This document shows, piece after piece, positions 42,944 to 50,895 of a DNA stretch of 56,727 nt. The first letter of the stretch is position 1; each line of letters begins with the position of its first letter. The stretch lies in the IMG/VR virus record IMGVR_UViG_3300024518_000353, positions 1 to 56,727 of that record. One strand, 5' to 3'. The position numbers were made by a program, and so were the translations under genes. The notes beneath the pieces were generated by a model, which saw nothing but the letters and a program-made list of their open reading frames with translations, ran no database searches and had not been told where the DNA came from. The stretch is from a virus.

Positions 42944-43778
42944 TTAATTGTACTTCCATTACATCAGGTGTTTTAACCACATTGGTTAAGTATCTTGGTC
43001 CATTTGCGTAGATAAATTTTCTAAGTCCTGTCCCACCATTAACATCCTGCCAACAATCCACTTTATAAGGACAGTAGGAACACCCAACATCAAGTTTACG
43101 ATTACCACTAGCACCATCTGCAATATCAGCATAACACTTGCTAGGAATTTTATCATCTTTGACAACATTTTTAAGATGAACGATTTTATCTTTTGCATTT
43201 ATCATCTCCATATTGTGGACTGGCATTAAACATATCCTTCCACTTTGTTTATCGATAGCTAGAAAAGCTCCACCATTTTTATTTTGTGCTTCAGTATAAG
43301 CTGATAGCTGTGCTATATATCCAAAGGGGTCATCTTTTAATAGTGAACGATTAGAAAACTTTTTAAATGAGTAGGCACTAGCAGACTTACAATCTGTAAC
43401 AACACCATCAATCTCACAATCTTGGTGTCCTTTAATGTTTTCAATATCTAATTCCTTTTGTTCATTCTTAACTTCATGACCTGCTGTCTTAGCTAATAAT
43501 AAAAGTAACTCTTCAAGTATATGACCATAAGTAAATTTTATTTTTGCCCATGAAGGTAGCTTTTCTTTTTTAATGTCTCGTGACTGATACCACACCTGTC
43601 TATCAGGTTTACCAATTTGAGACATTCTTAATTTATTATTTTCAGAATGTATGTTGAATAACGATAGCACACCTTCTTTAACATTATCAGCAAACAAGTC
43701 TAAATCTTTTTGACTAGGTTGTTTACCTTCAGAAATTGTTTGGTACATATCTTCAACTAAAGTATCAATCTTTTTCAT
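42930..43778 (-). CDS. RecB/Cas4-like exonuclease
   Basis: 282 residues of the PD-(D/E)-x-K superfamily: E90-like helix G-H-I-L-E-E-L, then G-H-Q-D-C-E-I-D-G and V-T-D-C-K-S-A-S carrying catalytic D and K, then Q-L-S-A-Y. Near the end C-S-Y-C-P-Y-K-V-D-C (C-x2-C-x5-C) resembles the Fe-S cluster of Cas4/AddB nucleases. The usual fourth N-terminal cysteine is not obvious (G-K-P-D-R-Q-V-W-Y stands there). It takes the place of T7 gp6. Confidence 0.8.
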   Translation of the reverse strand: MKKIDTLVEDMYQTISEGKQPSQKDLDLFADNVKEGVLSLFNIHSENNKLRMSQIGKPDRQVWYQSRDIKKEKLPSWAKIKFTYGHILEELLLLLAKTAGHEVKNEQKELDIENIKGHQDCEIDGVVTDCKSASAYSFKKFSNRSLLKDDPFGYIAQLSAYTEAQNKNGGAFLAIDKQSGRICLMPVHNMEMINAKDKIVHLKNVVKDDKIPSKCYADIADGASGNRKLDVGCSYCPYKVDCWQDVNGGTGLRKFIYANGPRYLTNVVKTPDVMEVQLNDGS

Positions 43779-43782
43779 GTGA

Positions 43783-43815
43783 AAAAAATAGGGGTGAGTT
43801 ATTAGCTACACCCCC
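43783..43815 (-). terminator. Terminator after the SSB gene
   Basis: On the - strand GGGGTG (from 43809-43814) pairs with CACCCC (from 43791-43796), followed by TATTTTTTTC. It lies between the SSB and exonuclease genes and would limit read-through, giving high SSB relative to downstream nucleases. Confidence 0.75.
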
Positions 43816-43837
43816 ATTCAAAGGTTAATAATAAAAG

Positions 43838-44326
43838 TTATACAGGAATCTCTGCAAACTCTTGAGTCGTAGATGGATTATCTACTTTACCTTCAGGTAC
43901 TTCTTCAAAAGCATTTGCAGAAGAACCAGTTCCTTCGTAAGGAATAAGATTAACAACCTGAACTGCTTGTAAGTCAGCACTCGTACCAGTTCTACCAGTT
44001 GGTTTATGATTCCATTCATAAGTTTTATATAAAACATTTACGTCTGAACCATTACCAATTAAAGTATTTTCCAAAGGTCTTTTCATGTTATCCATGATGT
44101 CAGGTGCTTTGTTAGGGTTGCCATCTTTTCTTTTGGCTTTCCTTTTAAATGTAACAAAGTCTCCTCTGTCATCACCTTTATTTTTTATAGTTAGACCTTC
44201 AGCTTCAGCAGATTTTTTATTTTTCTCGTCAACTGCAAGGTCAATAGAATAGACACCATCTTCATCAAACATAGTGTTTGGTGTTACAACTGATGCCCAA
44301 TAAGCTTTACCATTTAATACTGGCAT
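43838..44326 (-). CDS. Single-stranded DNA-binding protein (T7 gp2.5-like)
   Basis: 162 residues behind AATAAGGAGCAAAT. The OB-like start (L-N-G-K-A-Y-W-A-S-V-V-T-P-N), a central F-V-T-F-K-R-K-A-K-R-K-D-G and the P-Y-E-G-T-G end resemble gp2.5. The C-terminus is acidic (A-F-E-E-V-P-E, E-I-P-V), used to contact polymerase and helicase. It has its own promoter and terminator, so it is probably strongly expressed. Confidence 0.85.
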   Translation of the reverse strand: MPVLNGKAYWASVVTPNTMFDEDGVYSIDLAVDEKNKKSAEAEGLTIKNKGDDRGDFVTFKRKAKRKDGNPNKAPDIMDNMKRPLENTLIGNGSDVNVLYKTYEWNHKPTGRTGTSADLQAVQVVNLIPYEGTGSSANAFEEVPEGKVDNPSTTQEFAEIPV

Positions 44327-44389
44327 ATTTGCTCCTTATTGTTTAAGTTATTATTGTGTCGTATTAACTACGACTATCTTTAATTATAT

Positions 44390-44419
44390 ATTATAAACTA
44401 TAACAATATATAAAGTCAA
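44390..44419 (-). promoter_or_regulatory. Promoter for the SSB gene
   Basis: On the - strand TTGACT (44414-44419), 18 bases, then TATAAT (44390-44395), with a short leader before the strong ribosome site of the SSB gene. It sits in the only sizeable gap of the replication module. Confidence 0.65.
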
Positions 44420-44442
44420 CACTTATTTAAAATAAACTTAAA

Positions 44443-46143
44443 TTAGTGTGTATCTGCCCAGCTAGAGCCAGTCTTAAACTCTGCGTCTAGTGGGCAGTTA
44501 AGGTTAAGTTGTTCAGTTGTTTCTTTAATTGACAGTTTCACAACTTCCCCCATACTTTGTATGTCATTCTTATTAACTTCAAACTGATACTCGTCATGTA
44601 TTGAAGCTATAAGTTTAACATCCAAACCTTTTGAATAAATATGTTTAATCATATTTCTTAACCATACCTTACAAGCAATAGCACCTGCACCTTGTATGAT
44701 TGTATTAACTGCTTTATGTGGTGACCTAACATTAAATAGTCTACCATCAAGTCCTTTAACTCTACCTGATTGAGCAGCTTGTTCAACTTGACTTCTAAAA
44801 GATTTGAGTCTAGGTAGTTCAGATAAAAACTTATCTATTAATTTTTTCCCTACACTTAAATCTTTTGAACCAACTATCTGTGCAATCTTCTTTGAACCTG
44901 CACCAAATAAAAAGGCATAGATAAAAGTCTTTGCTTGGTCTCTGTCATTAAGTCCTGCCATATTCATGTTCTTTGTATGAATGTCACCATTCAATATCTC
45001 ATTCGTATATTCAGGTGTATTAATATAATGTGCTAACATTCTTAATTCTAAACCTGAAGCATCTGTTCCAAAGATTACATGCGTGTCAGGTTTATCAGTA
45101 GTCCATACTTGTCTACACTCTTTACCATAAGGTGAATATGTAGCAGGTACTTGAGCCATGTTTGGTGAGAGATGACTCATGCGACCTGATACACAACGCA
45201 AAGTAAGGACACGACCATGCACTCTTCCAGTTGTATGCTTAACTTCATCCAACCATGAAGAGATTTGAGACGTTCTTTTTTTTAATAATAAATATTCAGA
45301 TATTAATTTAGCTTCAGGTATCTTTTCAATCCTTGACAGTACACCTTCATCTACAATAGGTGAATTTTTATCAGTAAACTTTTTAGGTTTCCAACCTAAC
45401 ATCATTAATCTTTCAGCAATCTGTTTACGAGATGCAAGATTAAATTCTTCATAGGTAACTTTAGTAAAGGGTTGTCCTTTAATATACCCACGACTTTTAT
45501 TATTTACTTTAGGTATAAACTCTTCTTCCCTTTTAATAGGTGGAAAAGTTTTATGTACTTCCTTTTCTAACTGTTCAGCTTTGTCTTCAAGTCTAGCACT
45601 TAATGACATAGCTTTAGACTGGTCAATATAAAAACCAGTCTGTTCTTGTTTATAAACTATTGAACGAATGTCATGCTCTAATCTTAAAGACTCATGAGAA
45701 AATTTATTACCTTCAAGTTTAAGTTGTTTATAAACTTTATGAGTAAGTTCAACATCTCTTCTACAATATGTAAGCATTTCATTTGTAAACTTTGAGAAGT
45801 CAGTAAACTCTAGTTTAGGTAAACCAAATCTCTTTCCCCAGGAATCAAGTGAATGTCCATTAATTCTTTCAGGATTAAAGAGTTGTGACATTATCAATGT
45901 GTCTTCTATCTGGGGGAGTTTAATATTAGTTCCTGCTAATCTATTTAAAATAGGTGCATCAAATGTAACCCCATTGTGCATAATAATTTTCTCTGCATGT
46001 TTCTCAATAAACTTAGGAAACTTATTATAACAATCACCACCTACAAAAGCATAGTTGTCACCTGATTCTATATTCTTGGCAACGATACAATGAATCTTTG
46101 TTGCATCCAAAGCATCTGTCTCTATGTCAACTACTATGTTCAT
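44443..46143 (-). CDS. Family A DNA polymerase with 3'-5' exonuclease
   Basis: 566 residues. Exonuclease motifs are intact: V-D-I-E-T-D near residue 5, H-N-G-V-T-F-D-A, Y-C-R-R-D. Polymerase motif A is G-T-D-A-S-G-L-E-L-R. Motif B is R-D-Q-A-K-T-F-I-Y, with tyrosine at the position of E. coli Pol I residue 762. Motif C is S-I-H-D-E-Y. It is shorter than T7 gp5 (704 aa), so the thioredoxin-binding loop is probably missing or reduced. It replicates the genome with the SSB and helicase. Confidence 0.93.
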   Translation of the reverse strand: MNIVVDIETDALDATKIHCIVAKNIESGDNYAFVGGDCYNKFPKFIEKHAEKIIMHNGVTFDAPILNRLAGTNIKLPQIEDTLIMSQLFNPERINGHSLDSWGKRFGLPKLEFTDFSKFTNEMLTYCRRDVELTHKVYKQLKLEGNKFSHESLRLEHDIRSIVYKQEQTGFYIDQSKAMSLSARLEDKAEQLEKEVHKTFPPIKREEEFIPKVNNKSRGYIKGQPFTKVTYEEFNLASRKQIAERLMMLGWKPKKFTDKNSPIVDEGVLSRIEKIPEAKLISEYLLLKKRTSQISSWLDEVKHTTGRVHGRVLTLRCVSGRMSHLSPNMAQVPATYSPYGKECRQVWTTDKPDTHVIFGTDASGLELRMLAHYINTPEYTNEILNGDIHTKNMNMAGLNDRDQAKTFIYAFLFGAGSKKIAQIVGSKDLSVGKKLIDKFLSELPRLKSFRSQVEQAAQSGRVKGLDGRLFNVRSPHKAVNTIIQGAGAIACKVWLRNMIKHIYSKGLDVKLIASIHDEYQFEVNKNDIQSMGEVVKLSIKETTEQLNLNCPLDAEFKTGSSWADTH

Positions 46144-46553
46144 TTTAAATCTACATACTCCTTTATTGTTTTAATATCAAATAGTTTTTGTAAGTTAATC
46201 AAGTACATCTTGGAAGCATTATGGTCACCACCTCTGACTGTAACTTTTTTTTCTAAAGAATTTAAAATCTTTTTTAAGTTATCAGTTTTAAATACTAATG
46301 TTGCATATGTTTCATCACCAACACATAAGTTATGAAACCAGTAGTCAGCTTCAGTTGCAGCAATACCTGAAGGTTTACCCCAACTCTCATACTCAATGGC
46401 TATGTTACCAGTTCGTTTCCAAACATCTCTTTCAGATTTAACTTCAATCTTTTTATCTTGTAACATTTCCTTTACCAGTTCTTCCCTAACCTTACCATAG
46501 GCAAGGTCAAGGTCAAACTTTTTTCTATCTTTTTCTTTAGGACTTAAACTCAT
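46140..46553 (-). CDS. Putative small PD-(D/E)-x-K-like protein
   Basis: 137 residues; ATG 46553 is chosen since it overlaps the helicase stop and starts the charged conserved part. V-R-E-E-L-V, then I-E-V-K-S-E-R-D-V-W, and T-G-N-I-A-I-E-Y-E-S-W-G-K-P-S-G-I resemble small nucleases. The E-x-K suggests an active site, but no aspartate is certain. It lies between polymerase and helicase. Confidence 0.6.
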   Translation of the reverse strand: MSLSPKEKDRKKFDLDLAYGKVREELVKEMLQDKKIEVKSERDVWKRTGNIAIEYESWGKPSGIAATEADYWFHNLCVGDETYATLVFKTDNLKKILNSLEKKVTVRGGDHNASKMYLINLQKLFDIKTIKEYVDLK

Positions 46554-48183
46554 TGTTCTCTTCTTCCTTAAAAGGGTTTTCAATTTCTGACAGTCTACCA
46601 TTTTCAGGAGCATAAAGCAAGTAAGAAGCAACACCAGTTGTCCCTGCATACCTATTCTTTAATACTCTAATCGTAGAAGTATTCTTAGCAATCTCATCAT
46701 CATCTTGTTGGTTTCTTTCCATGCCTATAACTGCATCAGATAACTGTGCAATAGCATGTGACCCACGCAAATGGGATAAAGATACTCGTTTACCTTCTTC
46801 ATGACCTTTATCATTATCAAGTCTACGCAAGTGACAAGCAAGTAACATACCTATCTTTGTTTCATGACACAAGCTACGAAGTTTTGTCATAAGAATATCA
46901 ATAGCTTTTCTTTCATTGACATCATCTCTGCCTGATATAATCAAACTTAAATGGTCAACAAATATCCATTTACAATCACAACCCCTAGCCATATAACGAA
47001 TACGATTTATAATATCATCATCAGTCATTGAACCAAAGTGGTCAAACAAAACTAATCGTCTATCACCTTTTAATTCTGAAGACCATTTCTTTAAATCATC
47101 TTGACTTTGTTTCTTCCACTCTTCAGGTTTATGTAGTTCTTTGTTTGCATGTATGCCTACTAAACCTCTGAATGTTCTTTTCTTTTCTTCTTCAAGAAAC
47201 AAAAGACCAATCTTATCTTTAGTTGTTTTCCAAATATGATAAACCAATTCTCTTAATAAACTTGACTTACCCATACCAGTACCTGATGTAAGTGTAACTA
47301 ACTCACCCACTCTCATACCATATAACTTTTTATTAATACCTTCATAAGGATATGGACAAGTATCTATATTTTCTTCAGTCCATAAGTCATCTGCTACATC
47401 ATCAAACATTACAATACCTGCAGGTGTAAATGGTTTTGCGTTCCACCATGCACGATTAAAGTCTTCTCTCTTACCTGTCCTTAGATATTCATTGGCATCT
47501 TTTAAATCAAGATTAACAACTTTACACTTGTTGGGTGAGAATATTTCTGCAACTTTATTTGCATGTTCTCTGCCAATTTCATCATTATCAAAACAAATAA
47601 TAATATTATTAAAGCTATCAAGGTACTCAAAGTTTTGTTTACAATCTCTGACTGCTGAAGCAACTCCATTCTTAATAGATACAGTTGCCCAACGACTACC
47701 CATCATTTCATATACTGCCAAAGCATCACACTCACCTTCAGTAATTGTAATGTACTTCTGTCCTTTGTTAAATAAATGCTGACCAAATAATTCAGACTCA
47801 CCAAAGTTTCCTTGAGCAGTAAATGCTTTAGGTAAAGTTCTAATTTTATTGGCAGTATGTTTGCCACCTGAATTATAGTATGGATAAATATGTTTAGACA
47901 CCATACCATTCTTTGTTATTGTTGTTACCCCAAACTTCTGTGCAGTTTGCAATGAGATATTTCTATCTTGTAATGCAGTTGTTTGTCCTACATATAAGTC
48001 ATTGGAATAACTTTGTTCTTTATTGTCTGTCATTGGTATCACTTCTCCTTCTCCTTTCTCGTAATGATTACAGTCAGGTGTAAAACAATGAGCATGTCCA
48101 TCACTATATCTAGCTAAGTTATTTTGGCTATGACATTTAGGACATTGCTCATGCCTTACAAATTTACTTTCCATTTTTAACAT
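46537..48183 (-). CDS. Primase-helicase (T7 gp4-like)
   Basis: 548 residues. An N-terminal zinc ribbon (C-P-K-C ... C-F-T-P-D-C) for template recognition, a TOPRIM primase (I-T-E-G-E-C-D-A-L-A near 145; C-F-D-N-D-E-I-G) and a RecA-like hexameric helicase (Walker A S-G-T-G-M-G-K-S near 305; I-F-V-D-H-L-S-L; C-H-L-R-R). The start at 48183 follows AAAAGGAAAGGTAT. An internal ATG at 48174 would lose three residues. Confidence 0.92.
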   Translation of the reverse strand: MLKMESKFVRHEQCPKCHSQNNLARYSDGHAHCFTPDCNHYEKGEGEVIPMTDNKEQSYSNDLYVGQTTALQDRNISLQTAQKFGVTTITKNGMVSKHIYPYYNSGGKHTANKIRTLPKAFTAQGNFGESELFGQHLFNKGQKYITITEGECDALAVYEMMGSRWATVSIKNGVASAVRDCKQNFEYLDSFNNIIICFDNDEIGREHANKVAEIFSPNKCKVVNLDLKDANEYLRTGKREDFNRAWWNAKPFTPAGIVMFDDVADDLWTEENIDTCPYPYEGINKKLYGMRVGELVTLTSGTGMGKSSLLRELVYHIWKTTKDKIGLLFLEEEKKRTFRGLVGIHANKELHKPEEWKKQSQDDLKKWSSELKGDRRLVLFDHFGSMTDDDIINRIRYMARGCDCKWIFVDHLSLIISGRDDVNERKAIDILMTKLRSLCHETKIGMLLACHLRRLDNDKGHEEGKRVSLSHLRGSHAIAQLSDAVIGMERNQQDDDEIAKNTSTIRVLKNRYAGTTGVASYLLYAPENGRLSEIENPFKEEENNEFKS

Positions 48184-48195
48184 ATACCTTTCCTT

Positions 48196-48267
48196 TTAAA
48201 AAAATAAAGTTCCATAAAAAATTATTAGTCCAATTAATATAAATATTTTTGTAAAAAATTCTTCCAT
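48196..48267 (-). CDS. 23-residue membrane microprotein
   Basis: A perfect AAGGAG lies six bases before the ATG. The product is a single hydrophobic helix (I-F-I-L-I-G-L-I-I-F-Y) with an acidic start. The strong ribosome site suggests real translation despite the size. Confidence 0.45.
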   Translation of the reverse strand: MEEFFTKIFILIGLIIFYGTLFF

Positions 48268-48276
48268 GTTTACTCC

Positions 48277-48579
48277 TTAATGTAGTTTAGTACCATCATT
48301 TTTTTTCATATGTATAAAGTTAAATAGTTTATCTTCTTCAGTTTGTGGCTCACCTAATTCTAAAGCAATTAGTTCTTGAGCAGTATCATTTAATGCGTTC
48401 TGCATTGTAAGATAACCATAGAAATCTTTTTCAGCTTTCATAATTGCTGTAATAAATAATGCTCTTGCCATTAGATATAATGTTTCAGGTGAATCATATT
48501 TCAATACCATTTCCATAACTACTTTATGGAATGATTGTATTACTTCTGCCTTTTGTTTAGGTGTAAGATTAAGTATCAT
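48277..48579 (-). CDS. Small helical protein (100 aa)
   Basis: Mostly helical, with S-P-E-T-L-Y-L-M-A-R-A-L-F-I-T-A-I-M-K and an acidic tail. Function unknown. Its start overlaps the end of the next upstream gene. Confidence 0.6.
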   Translation of the reverse strand: MILNLTPKQKAEVIQSFHKVVMEMVLKYDSPETLYLMARALFITAIMKAEKDFYGYLTMQNALNDTAQELIALELGEPQTEEDKLFNFIHMKKNDGTKLH

Positions 48580-48727
48580 TCTTGTTTTGTCCTTCCATTA
48601 AATCTATGAAGCCATTAATATCTTCAAGAGAAACTTTTTTAATATTAGTTTCACCTGATACACTTAATATAGTTGACATCATTGATGTAGGTATTTCTTC
48701 GTATGTTTTATATTTAGGTATGGTCAT
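48569..48727 (-). CDS. Small protein (52 aa)
   Basis: It fills the gap between its neighbours with 11- and 14-base overlaps. The sequence includes Y-E-E-I-P-T-S-M-M-S-T-I-L-S-V-S-G and ends L-M-E-G-Q-N-K-N. Function unknown. Confidence 0.55.
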   Translation of the reverse strand: MTIPKYKTYEEIPTSMMSTILSVSGETNIKKVSLEDINGFIDLMEGQNKNDT

Positions 48728-49004
48728 TGTCCCCTTCCTTAAATCCTTTCATGATTAATTGTTTTCTATTTTGTTCATCATTATAAACTTGATTAATTAA
48801 TTTGTCAAGATACCATCTTGCTTTTCTTAAATCTTCAAGTGGATTACCTTTGTAATCATATCTCCAAAGATACTTAACAACATTTGCTTTTAAGTACCCT
48901 AGAAATTCTTTGTCTGACATTGATGCTTCAATAGCTTGAATACATTCAATGCCATGCTTATTGTAGTGTCTAGGATTATTTACATTATCATATTGTTCAG
49001 TCAT
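48714..49004 (-). CDS. DUF3310 family protein
   Basis: 96 residues with N-N-P-R-H-Y-N-K-H-G-I-E-C-I-Q-A-I-E, then L-K-A-N-V-V-K-Y-L-W-R-Y and D-L-R-K-A-R-W-Y-L-D-K-L. This is the DUF3310 signature common in phage early and replication regions. Function is unknown; it is sometimes viewed as a nucleotide-kinase-like accessory. Confidence 0.8.
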   Translation of the reverse strand: MTEQYDNVNNPRHYNKHGIECIQAIEASMSDKEFLGYLKANVVKYLWRYDYKGNPLEDLRKARWYLDKLINQVYNDEQNRKQLIMKGFKEGDNDHT

Positions 49005-49018
49005 ATTTTTCCTTTCTT

Positions 49019-49177
49019 TTAAACAACTTTACATATTAACATTTGTGGGTGTATATTACTTTTATAACATACTTCTTCTGGTGCTTTAAGTTTTTTATTT
49101 GCACACCCAGTTATAAATAATATAATAAATATTAGCATCAATATAATTGCACAAAGTTTAGCTTTATCTTTTGCCAT
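49019..49177 (-). CDS. Small lipoprotein (52 aa)
   Basis: A signal-like hydrophobic helix ends in L-F-I-T-G-C, a lipobox whose cysteine would be lipidated, followed by a short exported tail with two more cysteines. Size and lipobox fit an Rz1-type outer-membrane spanin or an inner-membrane lipoprotein. It overlaps its upstream neighbour by 14 bases, and the endolysin is about 800 bp upstream in the same operon. Confidence 0.65.
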   Translation of the reverse strand: MAKDKAKLCAIILMLIFIILFITGCANKKLKAPEEVCYKSNIHPQMLICKVV

Positions 49178-49442
49178 AATAAGTTAACTCCTTTTTTTTC
49201 TTTTTAGGTTTATATCTATTTTGTATAGATGAGTATAAATGTCCATAAGTTTTATCTTTTCTTTTTTCAAAGAAAGTTTTTGGGTATTCACAAGAAATTC
49301 TTTCAATACTAATCTCATCAGGTTGGGCATCAACTATTTTTTGCACTTGTTTTTCACACTCCCTATAAACTTTAGGTATTACTTTTTGATATAATCTATT
49401 GTTATATTCAAACCAGATTGTTATAAAAAATACATCAAACAT
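49164..49442 (-). CDS. Unknown protein with N-terminal hydrophobic segment
   Basis: 92 residues. A short hydrophobic start (M-F-D-V-F-F-I-T-I-W-F) is followed by a charged helical body and a lysine-rich end. With the overlapping lipoprotein it could form an inner/outer spanin-like pair. This is speculative. Confidence 0.55.
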   Translation of the reverse strand: MFDVFFITIWFEYNNRLYQKVIPKVYRECEKQVQKIVDAQPDEISIERISCEYPKTFFEKRKDKTYGHLYSSIQNRYKPKKKKKELTYYGKR

Positions 49443-49443
49443 T

Positions 49444-49731
49444 TTATTCCCTTATAGGTACAACACAATTAGGTTGAATGATAACTGGTTTAGGTACTGG
49501 GTCAGGCATATTTATATTTGTAATATATCTTTGTCTAGCCAAATGATGTACCCACCCAATACACATATAACCTGAATAAGATAATTTCTTTCTATCCATA
49601 TTTAATTTTTTAAACTCTTCTTCAGCTATTACTTTTACTTTATTACAGTCAGGTAATTGCTTAACAAACTTTTCAACATCACCAGTAGGTGAAGAGAAAG
49701 TTAAATACAATGCAAAGATTTCTTTTATCAT
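49444..49731 (-). CDS. Unknown small protein, possibly exported
   Basis: 95 residues. A hydrophobic start (I-K-E-I-F-A-L-Y-L-T-F) could be a weak signal. It has several cysteines (D-C-N-K, M-C-I-G-W, N-C-V-V) and the proline-rich N-M-P-D-P-V-P-K-P. Not recognised. Confidence 0.55.
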   Translation of the reverse strand: MIKEIFALYLTFSSPTGDVEKFVKQLPDCNKVKVIAEEEFKKLNMDRKKLSYSGYMCIGWVHHLARQRYITNINMPDPVPKPVIIQPNCVVPIRE

Positions 49732-49943
49732 TTGTCAAGTTCCTTTGTCACACATTTTTGTTTATAAAAAACATTACCTAGTAATGTGATACTGGCATTG
49801 CCTGAGTCAGCTTTAGTCTTTCCAACATATTCCCAACGACAATTCATAGTCTTGTTATTGTTTGCTCGTTGATAAAAAAAGTCAATGTTATCAAGGGTAT
49901 AGATGTTAAATATTATACCAAATATTAATGTTTCAACTCCCAT
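49728..49943 (-). CDS. Unknown small protein, possibly exported
   Basis: 71 residues with a hydrophobic N-terminus, then M-N-C-R-W-E-Y-V-G and A-S-I-T-L-L-G-N-V-F-Y-K-Q-K-C. Two cysteines might form a disulfide outside the cytoplasm. It overlaps the next gene by four bases. Confidence 0.55.
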   Translation of the reverse strand: MGVETLIFGIIFNIYTLDNIDFFYQRANNNKTMNCRWEYVGKTKADSGNASITLLGNVFYKQKCVTKELDK

Positions 49944-49961
49944 TTATTTTCCTTTCTATTA

Positions 49962-50381
49962 TTAATATACATATACAACTTGTGGTAGTGGTGTATGGTC
50001 ACTCCTTCTGTCCACATGGATAAAAGTTTTAGCAACACCTACAGTCCAACCCAAATCTATTGCTCGTTTAATTAAATCTTTTCTAAAGACTGAATTAGGT
50101 ATAGCAATATCAACTGCACAAGTATCTGTGTCCCATTTATCATTACCAATTTTATGGAATGAGTTAGGACTTGCAGGATAACCACGATTTCTTAACCAGT
50201 CATTGTGTTCTTGTGAACGACAACAAGAAGTTATCTGTAATGGTTCACCTACATTCTCTCTTAAATTTATTAAACAATTTAAGAAACCTTTTTGTAAAAT
50301 AATATCCTTTGAAGTAGGACATTGTAATTCTTTTTCACTAAAGTATTTATTATCATAGTAGTTAAGTCTTTCTTTCATCAT
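49962..50381 (-). CDS. Endolysin, M15-type D,D/L,D-peptidase
   Basis: 139 residues. S-C-C-R-S-Q-E-H-N-D-W near 52, S-F-H (H76), A-V-D-I (D91) and F-I-H-V-D (H122) form the zinc site of Peptidase_M15_3. It cuts peptidoglycan cross-bridges for lysis. No signal peptide, so it needs the GTA-type holin at 35233. The two genes are about 14 kb apart in the same direction. Confidence 0.85.
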   Translation of the reverse strand: MMKERLNYYDNKYFSEKELQCPTSKDIILQKGFLNCLINLRENVGEPLQITSCCRSQEHNDWLRNRGYPASPNSFHKIGNDKWDTDTCAVDIAIPNSVFRKDLIKRAIDLGWTVGVAKTFIHVDRRSDHTPLPQVVYVY

Positions 50382-50478
50382 CTAGTTCCTTCCTTAACTC
50401 TTTAATTCTTTTATAAGAAGTATAAAGTTGTTTAGTTAATGTTTGTATTTCTTTTATATATAAGTTTTTATTTATCAT
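50362..50478 (-). CDS. 38-residue coiled-coil protein
   Basis: Highly charged and helical (L-T-K-Q-L-Y-T-S-Y-K-R-I-K-E-L-R-K-E-L). It overlaps the endolysin start. The AAAGG is 13 bases away, so initiation is uncertain. It is the first gene after the promoter at 50515-50544. Confidence 0.45.
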   Translation of the reverse strand: MINKNLYIKEIQTLTKQLYTSYKRIKELRKELDDERKT

Positions 50479-50514
50479 TTTTTTTATTTACCTTTCATAA
50501 AGGTTTATAAAACA

Positions 50515-50544
50515 ATTATACACCCTTCTCGTTTCTTATGTCAA
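50515..50544 (-). promoter_or_regulatory. Strong leftward sigma70 promoter before the lysis and replication genes
   Basis: On the - strand TTGACA (50539-50544), 18 bases, then TATAAT (50515-50520). Both hexamers are consensus. The TGTTGTA dyad (50580-50597) lies 35 bases upstream, suggesting regulated activity. Confidence 0.75.
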
Positions 50545-50579
50545 ACTAAAAGTGCAATAGTCAAATTACTGACACAATT

Positions 50580-50597
50580 TGTTGTATGATTACAACA
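50580..50597. promoter_or_regulatory. Operator-like dyad TGTTGTA-N4-TACAACA, copy 3
   Basis: The same arms as 43-60 and 326-343, with spacer TGAT. It is upstream of the promoter at 50515-50544 and just past the stop of 50599. An activator site is the simplest reading given the distance, but repression by looping is possible. Confidence 0.65.
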
Positions 50598-50598
50598 G

Positions 50599-50895
50599 TT
50601 ATTTTTTCTTTCTCCAATCTCTTTTGTCACCTCTTGGTGTTTGTATTTGTTTCTCACAAGCATAGCCACTATGTGTAGTGATAACCATTTTTTCTTTATC
50701 AGTACAAGTATAATAACATTTAACTCCATCTTCACCTTGAAATAGTTTTTTTTCTTTTGTTAATCTACAAGTCACAAAGTATTGGTTTCGTTCATCATAA
50801 AGTTTACCTTTACCAGTCCACTTATAACTCCAACTCTTTGCATCAACAACCAAAGATAAGTATATTATAATAGTTAATATAATTTTACTCATCAT
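50599..50895 (-). CDS. Small secreted cysteine-containing protein
   Basis: 98 residues. A signal peptide (K-I-I-L-T-I-I-I-Y-L-S-L-V-V-D-A, cleaved near residue 19) precedes a domain with four cysteines (V-T-C-R-L, V-K-C-Y-Y-T-C, Y-A-C-E-K) and a basic tail. It is probably periplasmic with two disulfides. Function unknown. Confidence 0.65.
   Translation of the reverse strand: MMSKIILTIIIYLSLVVDAKSWSYKWTGKGKLYDERNQYFVTCRLTKEKKLFQGEDGVKCYYTCTDKEKMVITTHSGYACEKQIQTPRGDKRDWRKKK

Noticed and set aside
44443-46143. DnaJ-like zinc insert in the DNA polymerase, as in HMO-2011-type phages
   Set aside because: No C-x2-C-x-G-x-G repeats are present between exonuclease and polymerase motifs.
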